Origin: an uncultured Dehalococcoidia bacterium
GTDB lineage: Bacteria > Chloroflexota > Dehalococcoidia > Lucifugimonadales > UBA1127
Length of the DNA stretch: 46,783 nucleotides
Assembly: GCA_913049785.1 (NCBI GenBank)
Contig: CAJWXP010000015.1
Coordinates: 1-46,783 of the forward strand
Direction of reading: 5' to 3'
The notes under the pieces were generated by a model. That model did not search any database. It worked only from the letters and a program-made list of their open reading frames with translations, and had not been told where the DNA came from. The position numbers and the translations under genes are program-made. Below, in pieces: positions 16,180 through 25,225 of the stretch (positions are counted from its first letter, which is position 1; each line of letters begins with the position of its first letter).

Positions 16180-17658
16180 ATGACAAGGCTATTACCTGCA
16201 GTCATCGTCCTGATGGAGTTGCTGTGGAGCTACTCGGCACTGGTAGCCGTGAGCGAGTGGGGTTGGATAGGTTGGAACAGCCCGCCGATCAGCTTGTATG
16301 GCGCGATTGCCCTAGTGGCGATAGCGCTGGCACCGGCCATGCTCTCCGAGAGCGGTGCGTGGTCGGCTGAACGACTCCGAGCCTTCATCCTACCGGTGCA
16401 GGTGATAGCCCTCATCTTGGTTGTCCGTATCGACCTTTCCGGTGGCTATGGCCTTTTCGTCTTCGACTGGTTCAGCTACATCGGTGGCGATATCTCCTTC
16501 GTTGTCGGCGCAGCGGCCTACAGCGTCTTCCTCCTGTGGCGCGGCATTTCCGTCACGGCTGAACTGCCCTCAATGGAGACCCTGCACGGACGCTTCCTGC
16601 TGGGGCTGATGGCCGTGTTGATGGCATTCGTCTTAGCCATGGTCACAGACGAGAGCGGCGACGATCGCCACCCGTTGGTGTCCCTGGGCGTGTACGGCGT
16701 GGCCTACTTCGGCGCGGGGATGCTATCGGTCGCGCTGGCCAACCTGCGCAACATCAGGCGTGAGATGCAGCGTCGCTCGGACGATTCCGCACCCTCACTT
16801 CGACAGTGGATGGTCTTCCCCGTTGTGGTGGTTGCTACAATGGTGATCGTGTCCCTGCTTGTTTCCGCTGTCTTCTCCTTTGACATCGCGGCTCTCCTGT
16901 TGATTCCCATAACTCTGGTGGCCAAGGGTGTCACCGCCATCATCCTGTACGGCATCATCTGGCCCCTGGGCTTTGTAGCGGGCGGGCTCATCTGGTTGCT
17001 CCAGAAGCTTGGGGGCACGGTTGAGCCGGAGCCTGACGGTGTCGGAGGTGCACCGGAACTCACAGAAGAAGGGCCGTCTTTTCCCGAAGAGAACGCCGGG
17101 TATATGCTGCCTGACAGTGTCGTGCTGGCCATAGAGTGGACTGTGGGCATCATCGCCGCCATCATCGTCATCCTGATCCTTCGTAAAGCGCTCTCCAAGT
17201 TCCGCAGGGGCTCCAAGGATGAGGACGAGGAGGGTGACAGCGAGTCACTGGGCGCGTGGGAAGGCATGAGGGGCGACCTTCGGACGTTCCTTGCAACGAT
17301 ACTGGGCTTGTTCAGACGAAAGCGAGACCCGCCAACTCAGCCTCCGCCCGTGCCGGCGTCTGTCACAGCAAGCGCCGAAGACCTGCGTGAATTCACCATC
17401 AAAGAGATATACCAAGGCCTCCTGTGGGAGGGCGGGGCTATCGGTCGACCACGACGCACTGCGGAGACGCCATACGAGTATGAGGGCCGCATGGAGCCTC
17501 TGGACACGACCCAGGAACATGCGCTGGACGCTATCACTGAAGCGTATGTCGCATCCCGTTACGGAGGCCAGGAGCCTGCGCGCGACGACTTGCGCCTGCT
17601 CAACCGCATGTGGCGTAGGTTGAAGGGGATCATCATGCAGGCAGGGCAGCCTCCGTAA
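16180..17658 (+). CDS. Polytopic membrane protein with C-terminal DUF4129 domain
   Basis: A 492-residue membrane protein with about seven hydrophobic segments between residues 1 and 270, an extracytoplasmic acidic loop (EPEPDGVGGAPELTEEGPS), another TM segment (about 310-335), an acidic linker, and a cytoplasmic C-terminal domain (about 395-475). That domain has the DUF4129 pattern IKEIYQGLLWEGG...GRPRRTAETPYEYE and ALDAITEAYVASRYGG. In many bacteria DUF4129 follows a transglutaminase-like domain in this gene position, but here no Cys-His-Asp transglutaminase core is visible. It follows DUF58 by 19 bases. The ATG is chosen to start just before the first hydrophobic segment, and its ribosome binding site is weak. 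Confidence 0.78.
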   Translation: MTRLLPAVIVLMELLWSYSALVAVSEWGWIGWNSPPISLYGAIALVAIALAPAMLSESGAWSAERLRAFILPVQVIALILVVRIDLSGGYGLFVFDWFSYIGGDISFVVGAAAYSVFLLWRGISVTAELPSMETLHGRFLLGLMAVLMAFVLAMVTDESGDDRHPLVSLGVYGVAYFGAGMLSVALANLRNIRREMQRRSDDSAPSLRQWMVFPVVVVATMVIVSLLVSAVFSFDIAALLLIPITLVAKGVTAIILYGIIWPLGFVAGGLIWLLQKLGGTVEPEPDGVGGAPELTEEGPSFPEENAGYMLPDSVVLAIEWTVGIIAAIIVILILRKALSKFRRGSKDEDEEGDSESLGAWEGMRGDLRTFLATILGLFRRKRDPPTQPPPVPASVTASAEDLREFTIKEIYQGLLWEGGAIGRPRRTAETPYEYEGRMEPLDTTQEHALDAITEAYVASRYGGQEPARDDLRLLNRMWRRLKGIIMQAGQPP

Positions 17659-17742
17659 AGGCGATAGCGCACATCTATGCGAGCACCCTCCATGCACGTA
17701 TCATGTTCACGTTTCCCATAGGTAGCCGGAAGGAGTAGCGAC

Positions 17743-18390
17743 ATGGAAAGCGATGCGTTTGTAGTGGAGTTAGTAGGGATGGTGGACGCGTTTTGCCAAA
17801 CACTGGATGCTGCACCCCCGGCCTACAGCTACGTCCCCCTCTCCTCCGATGACGACCGCGTGCTCATCATGAAGAGCAGGTTGTTCAATGAGCAGCGAGC
17901 GGCGGACTTGTACGGCGGATGGCTTAAGACCACACCTGAGTTTGAGGTCAAGGCCCACATGGCGGAGTCGGCCTATGAGGAGATGGAGCACGCGGAGATA
18001 CTCGCAGGGCGCATCAGAGACATGGGCCATGACCCCTTCGACTACCAGCCTCTGCCCGCACAGACGGCTATGTTCAACGCCCTTGAAGGGTTGCGGGACA
18101 CGTGCCAGCGCATCGCAGGGTTTTCGCTGGCGGGTGAATCGGTGGCGATGCACTTGATACGCAAGTCCCTTGATGCACCCAGCGTGCCCGACTGGATAAA
18201 AGCACCGTACAAACGCATCGCAGAAGACGAAGAGAGCCACGGAAGCGCTCCCAAGGAAATCCTGGCACGTTACGCCATAACCCCAGAGAGTCAGGACGCG
18301 GCACGTCGAGCGGTGGCCATGCGACTCGTTTTGTTCCGGGAGTATCTGACTAGCCTTGATAGATGGGTCATAGACAAGCAATCCTGGTAA
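17743..18390 (+). CDS. Ferritin-like diiron protein
   Basis: A 215-residue helical protein with the metal-ligand pattern of the ferritin-like/PaaA-PaaC superfamily. A helix with NEQRAADLYG (about 49) is followed by EEMEHAEIL (about 81-89), a third helix GESVAMHLI, and EDEESHG (about 167). The Glu and ExxH/ExxxH groups could bind a carboxylate-bridged diiron centre for O2 chemistry or for electron or iron storage. No substrate can be read from the sequence. AGGAG precedes the ATG. It leads a rightward group with a quinone oxidoreductase, a gentisate-dioxygenase-like bicupin and a Rieske oxygenase, which suggests aromatic-compound oxidation. Confidence 0.72.
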   Translation: MESDAFVVELVGMVDAFCQTLDAAPPAYSYVPLSSDDDRVLIMKSRLFNEQRAADLYGGWLKTTPEFEVKAHMAESAYEEMEHAEILAGRIRDMGHDPFDYQPLPAQTAMFNALEGLRDTCQRIAGFSLAGESVAMHLIRKSLDAPSVPDWIKAPYKRIAEDEESHGSAPKEILARYAITPESQDAARRAVAMRLVLFREYLTSLDRWVIDKQSW

Positions 18391-18420
18391 TTGACCATTT
18401 CTTAGAACATTGGAGGAACC

Positions 18421-19389
18421 ATGAAAGCCATACAGATGACAGAGGTCGGCGGCCCGGAGGTCATGAAGTACACGGAAGTCGCTGCTCCGGAGCCCGGCCC
18501 TGGCCAGGCACAGATAGCCATCAAGGCTGCAGGGGTGAACTACACCGACGTCTATTCCCGCAGTGGTGTGAATCATCCGGCCAAGATGCCAGCGATACCG
18601 GGTATCGAAGCGGCTGGAGTGGTGACCAAGCTGGGTGAGGCCGTGACTGAGGTGGCTGTCGGCGATCGCGTCGCCTACTCCAGCGGCCCCGGCTCCTACG
18701 CGGAGGTCGGTGCAATACCGGCGTGGCGACTCATGAAGATACCTGAAGCTCTGACCTTCGAGCAGGGCGCAGCTGCGATGTTGCAGGGCATGACCGCCCA
18801 CTACCTTAGCCATGACGCCTACCCCCTCAAGCCAGGCGACACGGCGCTCATCCATGCAGGTGCTGGCGGCGTGGGGCAGCTGCTCATCCAGATGGCGAAG
18901 ATACGGGGCGCTGAGGTTATCACCACTGTGTCCACAGGCGAGAAAGCCGAGATCGCGAAGGCAGCCGGTGCCGACCACGTGGTGATGTACTCCACCCAGA
19001 ACTTTGAAGAAGAGGTCAAGCGCATCACAGACGGCAAAGGCGTGCAGGTCTCCTACGACGCTGTGGGTGTGACGACCTTTGAGCAGAGCATCGCGTCGTT
19101 GGCCGTGCGTGGCTACATGATCTCCTATGGCGCAGCTGCCGGGCCGGTGCCGCCGGTGCCCCTGGCGACGCTGAATCCGAAGTCGCTCTTCCTGACCAGG
19201 CCGACACTGGTGAGCTATACCCTCGATCGAGCAGAGATTAGCATGCGGTCCGGCGCCATCTTCGACTGGATAACGTCGGGGAAGCTCAAGCTCAGCATCT
19301 CCCAGACCTTCCCGCTGAGCGAGGCCGCAGAATCGCATCGACAACTGGAAGGCCGACTGACAACGGGGAAGCTGCTGCTGATACCGTAG
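18421..19389 (+). CDS. NADPH:quinone oxidoreductase (zinc-independent MDR family)
   Basis: A 322-residue medium-chain reductase of the QOR1 type. The N-terminal GroES-like domain starts MKAIQMTEVGGPEVMKYTEV, the family motif IPGIEAAGVVTKLGE is at about 59-73, and the Rossmann domain has AGAGGVGQLLIQMAK (about 142-156) for NADPH. The cysteine and histidine ligands of zinc-dependent alcohol dehydrogenases are absent. It probably reduces quinones or enones one or two electrons at a time with NADPH. It lies 30 bases after the ferritin-like gene and 18 before the bicupin, with TTGGAGGA upstream of the ATG. Confidence 0.9.
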   Translation: MKAIQMTEVGGPEVMKYTEVAAPEPGPGQAQIAIKAAGVNYTDVYSRSGVNHPAKMPAIPGIEAAGVVTKLGEAVTEVAVGDRVAYSSGPGSYAEVGAIPAWRLMKIPEALTFEQGAAAMLQGMTAHYLSHDAYPLKPGDTALIHAGAGGVGQLLIQMAKIRGAEVITTVSTGEKAEIAKAAGADHVVMYSTQNFEEEVKRITDGKGVQVSYDAVGVTTFEQSIASLAVRGYMISYGAAAGPVPPVPLATLNPKSLFLTRPTLVSYTLDRAEISMRSGAIFDWITSGKLKLSISQTFPLSEAAESHRQLEGRLTTGKLLLIP

Positions 19390-19407
19390 CTGGCAACGGA
19401 GGGCCGT

Positions 19408-20493
19408 ATGGACGACAAGGACGCAGCCGTAGAGCTTGAGGCCGTTTACACGGAGATGCTCCAGAACAACCTGGAGGGTCTGTGGCGTATGACCCGTGAG
19501 GTGCCGGAGGTGAAGCCGTACCTCTGGCGTTGGGACGTCATGAGCCGTCTGGTGAACCAGGCCGGTAGCTTCCTGCCGATGGAGGAGTTGGGCGAACGAA
19601 GGGCGGTGTTCTTGTTCAACCCGGCTCTCAAACACCTGGCAGGGGCCACCCAGACGCTATACGCAGCCATCCAGATGATCCAACCGGGCGAGGTCGCCAG
19701 AGCCCACCGACACACCCCGTCAGCACTTCGCTTCATCATTGAGGGCGAGGGTGCCATGATGAACGTTGAGAGCGAGGTGGTCCCAGTTCACGTAGGCGAC
19801 CTTGTGCTGACGCCCAACTGGCTCTGGCATGAGCATCGAAACGAGGGTACCGAGAAGGTCACCTGGCTCGATGGGCTGGACACGCCCTTCGTGTTCGGCC
19901 TGAGCGCAGCGGTGTACGAGATGCATCCCGACGTGTACCTGCCGGAGACCAAACCCCGCGATATCACCAGCGCTGGCAACAGCCAGAGCCTGCTACGGCC
20001 TGTAGCGTTGGAGCCGGATACCGCAGCGCCCCAACACCTGGTCTATCGGTGGACGGACGTAGAGCCTGCGCTCGATCGACTGGCAGCGACCGATACCACA
20101 AGCCCCTATGACGGCGTGGCTATTGAGTACGCTGGACCCAACAACGGCCACGCACTGCGCACGATGGGTTGCTGGATGCAGATGCTTCGACCTGCGGAGC
20201 ACACTGCGGCCCACAGGCACACCCATAGCTCGGTCTATCACGTACACCGGGGAAGCGGCCACACGGTCATCGATGGGCAGCGGTTCGATTGGAAGCAGGG
20301 GGATTGCTTTGTCATCCCGTCATGGGCGTGGCACGAGCACGTCAACGACGCAGATACCCCGGCTTACCTCTTCTCCATGAACGACATGCCCATCATGGAG
20401 GCCTTCGACCTTCAGCGTGAAGAAGCGTTGAATGAGTCTGGTGGGCACCAGGAGATCACGTCCACCTTTGATCCTGCCAAAGCTGCGGGTTAA
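19408..20493 (+). CDS. Bicupin dioxygenase, gentisate 1,2-dioxygenase-like
   Basis: A 361-residue two-cupin protein matching the gentisate/salicylate/1-hydroxy-2-naphthoate dioxygenase family. These enzymes open aromatic rings between a carboxyl- and a hydroxyl-bearing carbon using Fe(II) and O2. The first cupin has HRHTPSALRFIIEGEG and, later, WLWHEH. The second has HRHTHSSVYHVHRGSG and WAWHEH, so possible metal ligands are kept in both halves. The WRWD..SRLVNQAG start is typical. GGAGG precedes the ATG. The exact substrate is uncertain. Next to a Rieske ring hydroxylase and a quinone reductase it fits a hydroxybenzoate-type pathway. Confidence 0.82.
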   Translation: MDDKDAAVELEAVYTEMLQNNLEGLWRMTREVPEVKPYLWRWDVMSRLVNQAGSFLPMEELGERRAVFLFNPALKHLAGATQTLYAAIQMIQPGEVARAHRHTPSALRFIIEGEGAMMNVESEVVPVHVGDLVLTPNWLWHEHRNEGTEKVTWLDGLDTPFVFGLSAAVYEMHPDVYLPETKPRDITSAGNSQSLLRPVALEPDTAAPQHLVYRWTDVEPALDRLAATDTTSPYDGVAIEYAGPNNGHALRTMGCWMQMLRPAEHTAAHRHTHSSVYHVHRGSGHTVIDGQRFDWKQGDCFVIPSWAWHEHVNDADTPAYLFSMNDMPIMEAFDLQREEALNESGGHQEITSTFDPAKAAG

Positions 20494-20512
20494 CTCTCCG
20501 GCTGCTGCTCAC

Positions 20513-20695
20513 CCACTTGTCCCAGTGAGTGACTTCCCATGCCGGTCGACGTGTTGTCGGCCCGTAGCGGCGGCCGTCCTTCGGGAAGCCCAACGGGATC
20601 ATGCAGGCAGTCACGTACTCGTCAGGGATGCCCAGCCACTCCTTGATCTCCTTCTCGTAGCCACGACGGACACGCGCCGTCATCACGCTGCCCCC
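20513..20695 (-). pseudogene. C-terminal remnant of a nitroreductase family gene
   Basis: On the minus strand, between the bicupin and the Rieske gene, about 60 codons encode the end of a nitroreductase-fold flavoprotein. It reads GGSVMTARVRRGYEKEIKEW, then LGIPDEYVTACMIPLGFPKD, then RRYGPTTRRPAWEVTHWDKW. The pattern YEKEIKEWLGIP...IPLGxP...RYGPxxRRPxxEVxHWDxW is diagnostic. The N-terminal two thirds, including FMN-contact residues, are absent. The frame runs into antisense of the Rieske gene and no start codon is available. It is a deletion relic that fills what would otherwise be an empty 285-base spacer. Confidence 0.75.
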
Positions 20696-20778
20696 TTCAT
20701 TGACACCGCACCTAACGAAACCTATCCTTTTGTCAGAATTTGAAGAGGCTAGCCTCCCAGTTGAAAGGAGCACAATCA

Positions 20779-22053
20779 GTGCTGACCGTTGAAGATAACA
20801 AGATGTTGACCCAGACCGGCCCAGGTACACCGATGGGCGAGTTGTTCCGTCGGTTCTGGCTGCCGGTGATGCTGTCAGAGGAGATACCCGCAGCGGATGG
20901 TCCTCCCAAGCGACTCCGTATCATGAGCGAGGACCTGATCGCTTTCCGTGACAGCAACGGAGAGGTGGGTATTCTTGATGCGTATTGCCCCCATCGCGGC
21001 GCGCCATTGTTCTTTGGTCGCAACGAGGAGTGCGGTCTTCGTTGTGTCTACCACGGCTGGAAGTTTGACGTGAACGGAGTTTGCGTAGACCTGCCCAACT
21101 CCCCTGAGGGGGAGACGTACAAGGACAAGGTGTCCATCAAGTCGTACCCGGGCGTAGACAAGGGCGGCGTCATCTGGGCGTACATGGGGCCCAAGGATAA
21201 GCAGCCACCCCTTCCTGAGTTAGGCTTTATGAGCGTTCCGGCAAGCCATCGCTACGTGTGGCGGATGGAGTTGGAGTGCAACTACTTCCAGTCCATGGAA
21301 GGCGACATCGATAGCAGTCACGTGAACTTCCTGCACAGCGTCCTTGGTGATGTCCGCAGCAACCCGCAGGTGCGACATCGTGATGCTGACCCTGATCGCC
21401 TGACCGGCACCGTCCCGCAGTATGTACACCTGGAGGACACCGAATACGGCGTCGGACACGTTACTGTGGTGAATCGAGGCGATGGCACCCAGATGGTGAA
21501 TACGGGGAGCTGGCTGATGCCATGCTTCACGTTGGGCTCCGCTGCCGAGGGTGTTGGCCAGCAGAACATCCGCGTACCCATCGACGACGAGCATTGTCAG
21601 TTCTATCGCATCCGCCATGACATCGATGCCCCGCTGACGGAAAAGGAGCTTTGGGAGTGCAAGCACAGCAACTTTGTGTACCCGCCCTTGATCCCGGGGA
21701 CGTTCACGCCAACATCGAACAAGCACAACGATTACCAGATCGATAGGGTGATGCAGAAGAACTTCAACTTTACCGGTATCCGGTCCTTCTCAACCCAGGA
21801 CACTGCCCTGATCGAAGATCAACGTGGGGCGATCATGGATCGGAACAACGAGCATCTGGTTACCAGCGATAATGCCATCATCCAGATACGCAAACGCTTG
21901 CTGGGCCTGGCACGTGACCTGATGGAAGGGAAAGAGCCACCCACCACGTCAAATCCCAACCTCTACCACATGCGGAGTCGCCGCTTCAATGTGCCGCAAG
22001 GCGAAGATGTTCTTGAGGAGGCAGTCTCATACCTGGCACCCGCAGGCAGCTAG
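20779..22053 (+). CDS. Rieske [2Fe-2S] aromatic ring-hydroxylating oxygenase, alpha subunit
   Basis: A 424-residue oxygenase of the phthalate 4,5-dioxygenase/vanillate O-demethylase type. The Rieske cluster ligands are Cys70-x-His72 (CPHRG) and Cys89-x2-His92 (CVYHGWKFD). The catalytic domain has the mononuclear-iron motif D-x2-H-x4-H around GDIDSSHVNFLHS (His181, His186). GTG at 20779 is the start because AAAGGAG lies 8 bases before it. The second Rieske gene at 45810 starts in the same way (GTG-CTT-ACC). No reductase or beta subunit gene is adjacent, so electrons must come from elsewhere. It ends the aromatic-oxidation group, with a terminator after it. Confidence 0.92.
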   Translation: MLTVEDNKMLTQTGPGTPMGELFRRFWLPVMLSEEIPAADGPPKRLRIMSEDLIAFRDSNGEVGILDAYCPHRGAPLFFGRNEECGLRCVYHGWKFDVNGVCVDLPNSPEGETYKDKVSIKSYPGVDKGGVIWAYMGPKDKQPPLPELGFMSVPASHRYVWRMELECNYFQSMEGDIDSSHVNFLHSVLGDVRSNPQVRHRDADPDRLTGTVPQYVHLEDTEYGVGHVTVVNRGDGTQMVNTGSWLMPCFTLGSAAEGVGQQNIRVPIDDEHCQFYRIRHDIDAPLTEKELWECKHSNFVYPPLIPGTFTPTSNKHNDYQIDRVMQKNFNFTGIRSFSTQDTALIEDQRGAIMDRNNEHLVTSDNAIIQIRKRLLGLARDLMEGKEPPTTSNPNLYHMRSRRFNVPQGEDVLEEAVSYLAPAGS

Positions 22054-22058
22054 TTGAA

Positions 22059-22090
22059 GGAGGGCATCCCGACACGTTGGGATGCCCTCC
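22059..22090 (+). terminator. Terminator-like hairpin after the Rieske gene
   Basis: The arms GGAGGGCATCCC (22059-22070) and GGGATGCCCTCC (22079-22090) form a perfect 12-bp stem with an 8-base loop. The T-rich tail is weak (acgtacttt). It separates the rightward Rieske gene from the leftward tRNA-Val and can serve both strands. Confidence 0.7.
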
Positions 22091-22116
22091 ACGTACTTTA
22101 GCCTCTGGAATGAGTG

Positions 22117-22193
22117 TGGTGGGCGGTAGAGGATTTGAACCTCTGACCCCTGCGATGTCAACGCAGTGCTCTAGGCCACTGAGCTAACCGCCC
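22117..22193 (-). tRNA. tRNA-Val (GAC)
   Basis: A complete cloverleaf on the minus strand. Acceptor GGGCGGT/ACCGCCC, D arm GCTC/GAGC, anticodon stem CTGCG/CGCAG with loop TTGACAT (anticodon GAC, Val), T arm AGAGG-TTCAAAT-CCTCT, discriminator A and an encoded CCA at 22117-22119. It lies 46 bases after the AEC transporter gene in the same direction and may be processed from that operon's transcript. Confidence 0.96.
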
Positions 22194-22239
22194 TCGCAGC
22201 TACAGTCTAGGGGTACATACAGGAGAGGGTCAAGGCCTA

Positions 22240-23148
22240 TTATCCTGTCAGCACCGCCAGCAAGATGGTCAGGGTCGGCATGCACAGGATGGTGGAGACC
22301 ACCACCACGCCTGTGGCCATTGCAGGCCTGGCGTTGAACTCCGTAGCAAGCACGATCACAATCACCGCCGTGGGAGCAGACGCCTGCACCAGCAACACGT
22401 TCCGCGTGAGTTCGTCCACTCCCAGAAACTTCAATAGTAGGAAGCCTATTCCCATCCCCACCCAAAGCCGGAGGGCCGTGGCTACTGTCACCATCTTCCA
22501 CTCGTGGATGGTCCGCAGGCCCACCAATGTCCCGCCCAGCACCAGCAGCATCGCAGGGAACGCGGCGTTAGCCAGGAGTTCTGTCGGCCTCAGAACTAGT
22601 TCCGGCAGGGAGACATCCAGCACGTTCAGAGCCAGGCCGGCGGTTGCCGCGTAAGCGATGGGCTGCACGGCTACCGCCTTCAACGATGCCATACCACCTT
22701 GATTCCCTCGGGCGGCGATGTATACCCCAAACGTTGCGACGAGAAGGGCTATCAACGCAAAGAACACCAGAGCGCGGTCCAGTCCCGCATCCCCAAATGC
22801 CAGCTTCACAATGGGCAGCGACATGTTGCCGGCGTTCATGAATAGGACAGACATCAGCAGGCTGCTCTGGACGTTGCGATCAAGCCGCAACGCAAAGCCG
22901 GACGCTCTGGCAATCAGGTACATGGCGATAGAAAATAGCAGGCCAAACGCTACGATCTTGCCCATGCTCTCTAGAGGGAGGTCCGTCTGGGCCAAGCCTA
23001 GGAACACCAGGGCGGGGCTGAACAAGTACAGGGCTGCCTGACTTATAGGTTCAACGGAGGTCTTCCTAAAGAACCGCAGCGCCATGCCGAGGATAATCAC
23101 GATTACCACAGGCAGGACGATGTCGGTAAAGACGTCGAGGACGATCAC
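22240..23148 (-). CDS. AEC family transporter (auxin efflux carrier/malate permease type)
   Basis: A 302-residue membrane protein with about ten hydrophobic segments in two related halves, matching the AEC superfamily (Mem_trans). It has the N-terminal FTDIVLPVVIVIILGMALRF, the half-repeat motif LFMNAGNMSLPIVKLAFG (about 102-119), and, in the second half, NAAFPAMLLVLGGTLVGLR and VLLVQASAPTAVIVIVLATEF. These carriers export or import organic acids such as malate. The substrate cannot be predicted. The GTG start overlaps the prmC stop by 4 bases (GTGA), so it is translationally coupled to the release-factor genes. Confidence 0.9.
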   Translation of the reverse strand: MIVLDVFTDIVLPVVIVIILGMALRFFRKTSVEPISQAALYLFSPALVFLGLAQTDLPLESMGKIVAFGLLFSIAMYLIARASGFALRLDRNVQSSLLMSVLFMNAGNMSLPIVKLAFGDAGLDRALVFFALIALLVATFGVYIAARGNQGGMASLKAVAVQPIAYAATAGLALNVLDVSLPELVLRPTELLANAAFPAMLLVLGGTLVGLRTIHEWKMVTVATALRLWVGMGIGFLLLKFLGVDELTRNVLLVQASAPTAVIVIVLATEFNARPAMATGVVVVSTILCMPTLTILLAVLTG

Positions 23149-24098
23149 GCGGAGGCCTGTCCCTCTAGCTCTACCACCAACACACGGTCAAGACCAGCGA
23201 GGTCTTTGACCACCCGGCATTCTGCATTCGGCCAGAGACTATGAGCCTCTGACAGCAGCACACTGCTTTGGGGTGGGTTGAACTCGATCATAAGCGCACC
23301 GTTTGGCGCCAATAGCTCTGACCCCTGTTCCATGAGCCGACGGATGATCGATAGACCGTCAGGACCGCCGCCCAGCGCCGCTGAGGGCTCATGGAGCGCG
23401 ACTTCCGGCTGCAAGCCAGGGATTTCGCCGTCCGGGATGTAGGGTGGATTGGAGATGATGAGGTCTAGCTTGCCGTCATAGCTCGAGAGAAGGTCTCCTT
23501 CGTGGAGGCGAACTTGGTTTGCGACGTCGTGTCGTTCGATGTTCTGCCATGCAATTTCCAGAGCGTCTGGCGAGATGTCCGTAGCAACTACCGTGGCATG
23601 GGGCAGTCGCTTCGCGAGGGAGATGGCTACACAGCCGCTGCCGGTGCCTACGTCTGCGATGGTGATGGGTCGGTTCCCCTGAGCCATGGGAAGGGCAAAG
23701 ATTAAGGCCTCTTCGACCAGGGTCTCTGTCTCCGGCCTGGGTATCAGCACCGCCGGGTTCACGATGTAATCAAGGCCATAGAACTCCCAGTGGCCCAGGA
23801 TGTAGGGCAATGGCTCACGTTTACATCGACGTGCGACCAACGTAGCAAGCTGTCGTGCTTCAGCGTATGAAAACGCTCGGTCAGGGTCAGAGTACAGCGA
23901 GGCACGGTCGATGCCGGCAACATGCCTGACCAGGACTTCACCTTCCAGTGGAGCTTCTTCGATACCTGCTTCCTTTAACGTCAGCCGCGTGGCTTGGATG
24001 ACAGTGGAAACAGTTGAGCGCAGCGATTCCTGGGAGGGAGCCGTGTTTCCTGAGCCGGAGCGGGAGTGGCGAGGTGTGGGCGGGGTGGTCGCGGTCAT
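23145..24098 (-). CDS. prmC: Peptide chain release factor N5-glutamine methyltransferase
   Basis: A 317-residue SAM-dependent methyltransferase that methylates the glutamine of the GGQ motif in release factors. After a Ser/Thr-rich N-terminal extension (about 35 residues), a helical substrate-binding domain is followed by the Rossmann-like SAM domain with [19 protein letters not shown] and the catalytic NPPY motif ([13 protein letters not shown]). Its start overlaps the end of prfA by 4 bases (ATGA), the usual prfA-prmC pairing, so enzyme and substrate are made together. Confidence 0.95.
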   Translation of the reverse strand: MTATTPPTPRHSRSGSGNTAPSQESLRSTVSTVIQATRLTLKEAGIEEAPLEGEVLVRHVAGIDRASLYSDPDRAFSYAEARQLATLVARRCKREPLPYILGHWEFYGLDYIVNPAVLIPRPETETLVEEALIFALPMAQGNRPITIADVGTGSGCVAISLAKRLPHATVVATDISPDALEIAWQNIERHDVANQVRLHEGDLLSSYDGKLDLIISNPPYIPDGEIPGLQPEVALHEPSAALGGGPDGLSIIRRLMEQGSELLAPNGALMIEFNPPQSSVLLSEAHSLWPNAECRVVKDLAGLDRVLVVELEGQASA

Positions 24099-25171
24099 GA
24101 AGTGGCCAGGGCCGCTATCAACCTGCGCTCACGCTCGTCTTGCACAAGCGCGTCAAGGATGTCCTCCAGATCGCCGTCGAGGACGCCCTCCAGGTTGTGG
24201 GAACTGAAGTTGACGCGATGGTCGGTCACGCGGTTCTGCGGGTAGTTGTAGGTGCGGACCTTCTCCGAACGTTCTCCGGTGCCGATCTGTGAGCGGCGCT
24301 CAGCGGTCATCTCGTCCTCTTTGCGTTGACGTTCCATTTCGTAGAGTCGGGAACGCAGCACCGTCATCGCCTTGATCTTGTTTTGTCCCTGAGAACGCTC
24401 GTCCTGACAGGTCACCACCAAACCGGTTGGGATGTGGGTGATTCGGATGGCGCTTTCGATCTTTTGGACGTTCTGACCGCCGTTGCCGCCTGCGCGGTAG
24501 GTGTCAATGCGAATGTCCTCTGTGCTGATCTGGATATCCACCTCTTCTGCTTCCGGTAATACAGCCACCGTTGCCGTAGAGGTGTGGATGCGACCACTGG
24601 TCTCGGTAAGAGGCACGCGCTGGACACGGTGGACGCCGCTTTCGAATTTGAGTCGGCTGAACGCGTCCTTGCCGGTGATCTCCAGAGAGGCGTCCTTGAT
24701 ACCGCCGATGCCGGTATCGCTGAGACTCAGGATCTGTACCTTTCGGCCGGTTCGCTGAGCGAAGCGGGTGTACAGACGGACAAGCTCTGCGGCGAACAGC
24801 GCTGCTTCTTCGCCACCGGTGCCTGCGCGTATCTCGACGATGACGTTTCGGTCATCATCGGGGTCTGCCGGAATCAGGCCGATCTGGATGTCCTTTTCCA
24901 GCGTCCCACGTTCTGATTCCAGGGAATCCAGGTCTTCCTGGGCCATGGCGCGAAGGTCGGCGTCGGTCTCATCCTTCAACATGGCCTGGGCGTCCTCGAT
25001 CTGGCTCAGGACCGCCCGATAGCGCGTTGATAGAGACACAACGAGTTCAAGCCTTGAGCGTTCTCTGCCCATGGACTGCATCTTTGTATAGTCAGCGGCT
25101 ACCTCGGGATTGCTCATCTCTTCGCCAAGCTCCCGGAACCGCTGTTCGATCATGGAAAGTCGGTCTAGCAT
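24095..25171 (-). CDS. prfA: Peptide chain release factor 1
   Basis: A 358-residue class I release factor for UAA and UAG. The codon-recognition region reads [20 protein letters not shown], with a PxT-type tripeptide (PLT) as in RF1. The peptidyl-tRNA hydrolysis loop contains the invariant GGQ ([12 protein letters not shown]), the target of PrmC. Length and the C-terminal [14 protein letters not shown] segment are normal. Because RF1 does not read UGA, it would not compete with selenocysteine insertion at the UGA codon proposed at 36291-36293. It lies 54 bases after thrS. Confidence 0.95.
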   Translation of the reverse strand: MLDRLSMIEQRFRELGEEMSNPEVAADYTKMQSMGRERSRLELVVSLSTRYRAVLSQIEDAQAMLKDETDADLRAMAQEDLDSLESERGTLEKDIQIGLIPADPDDDRNVIVEIRAGTGGEEAALFAAELVRLYTRFAQRTGRKVQILSLSDTGIGGIKDASLEITGKDAFSRLKFESGVHRVQRVPLTETSGRIHTSTATVAVLPEAEEVDIQISTEDIRIDTYRAGGNGGQNVQKIESAIRITHIPTGLVVTCQDERSQGQNKIKAMTVLRSRLYEMERQRKEDEMTAERRSQIGTGERSEKVRTYNYPQNRVTDHRVNFSSHNLEGVLDGDLEDILDALVQDERERRLIAALATS

Positions 25172-25225
25172 CGTGGTCTCTGTTTCTCCTTTGGGCCTTT
25201 CATATTCCCAGGGTCAGGCTAAAGA

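Noticed and set aside
17770-19635. A 621-codon minus-strand frame across the ferritin-like gene, quinone reductase and bicupin
   Set aside because: It spans three intact opposite-strand genes, is rich in His, Leu, Cys and Arg as antisense frames are, and has no domain or ribosome binding site.
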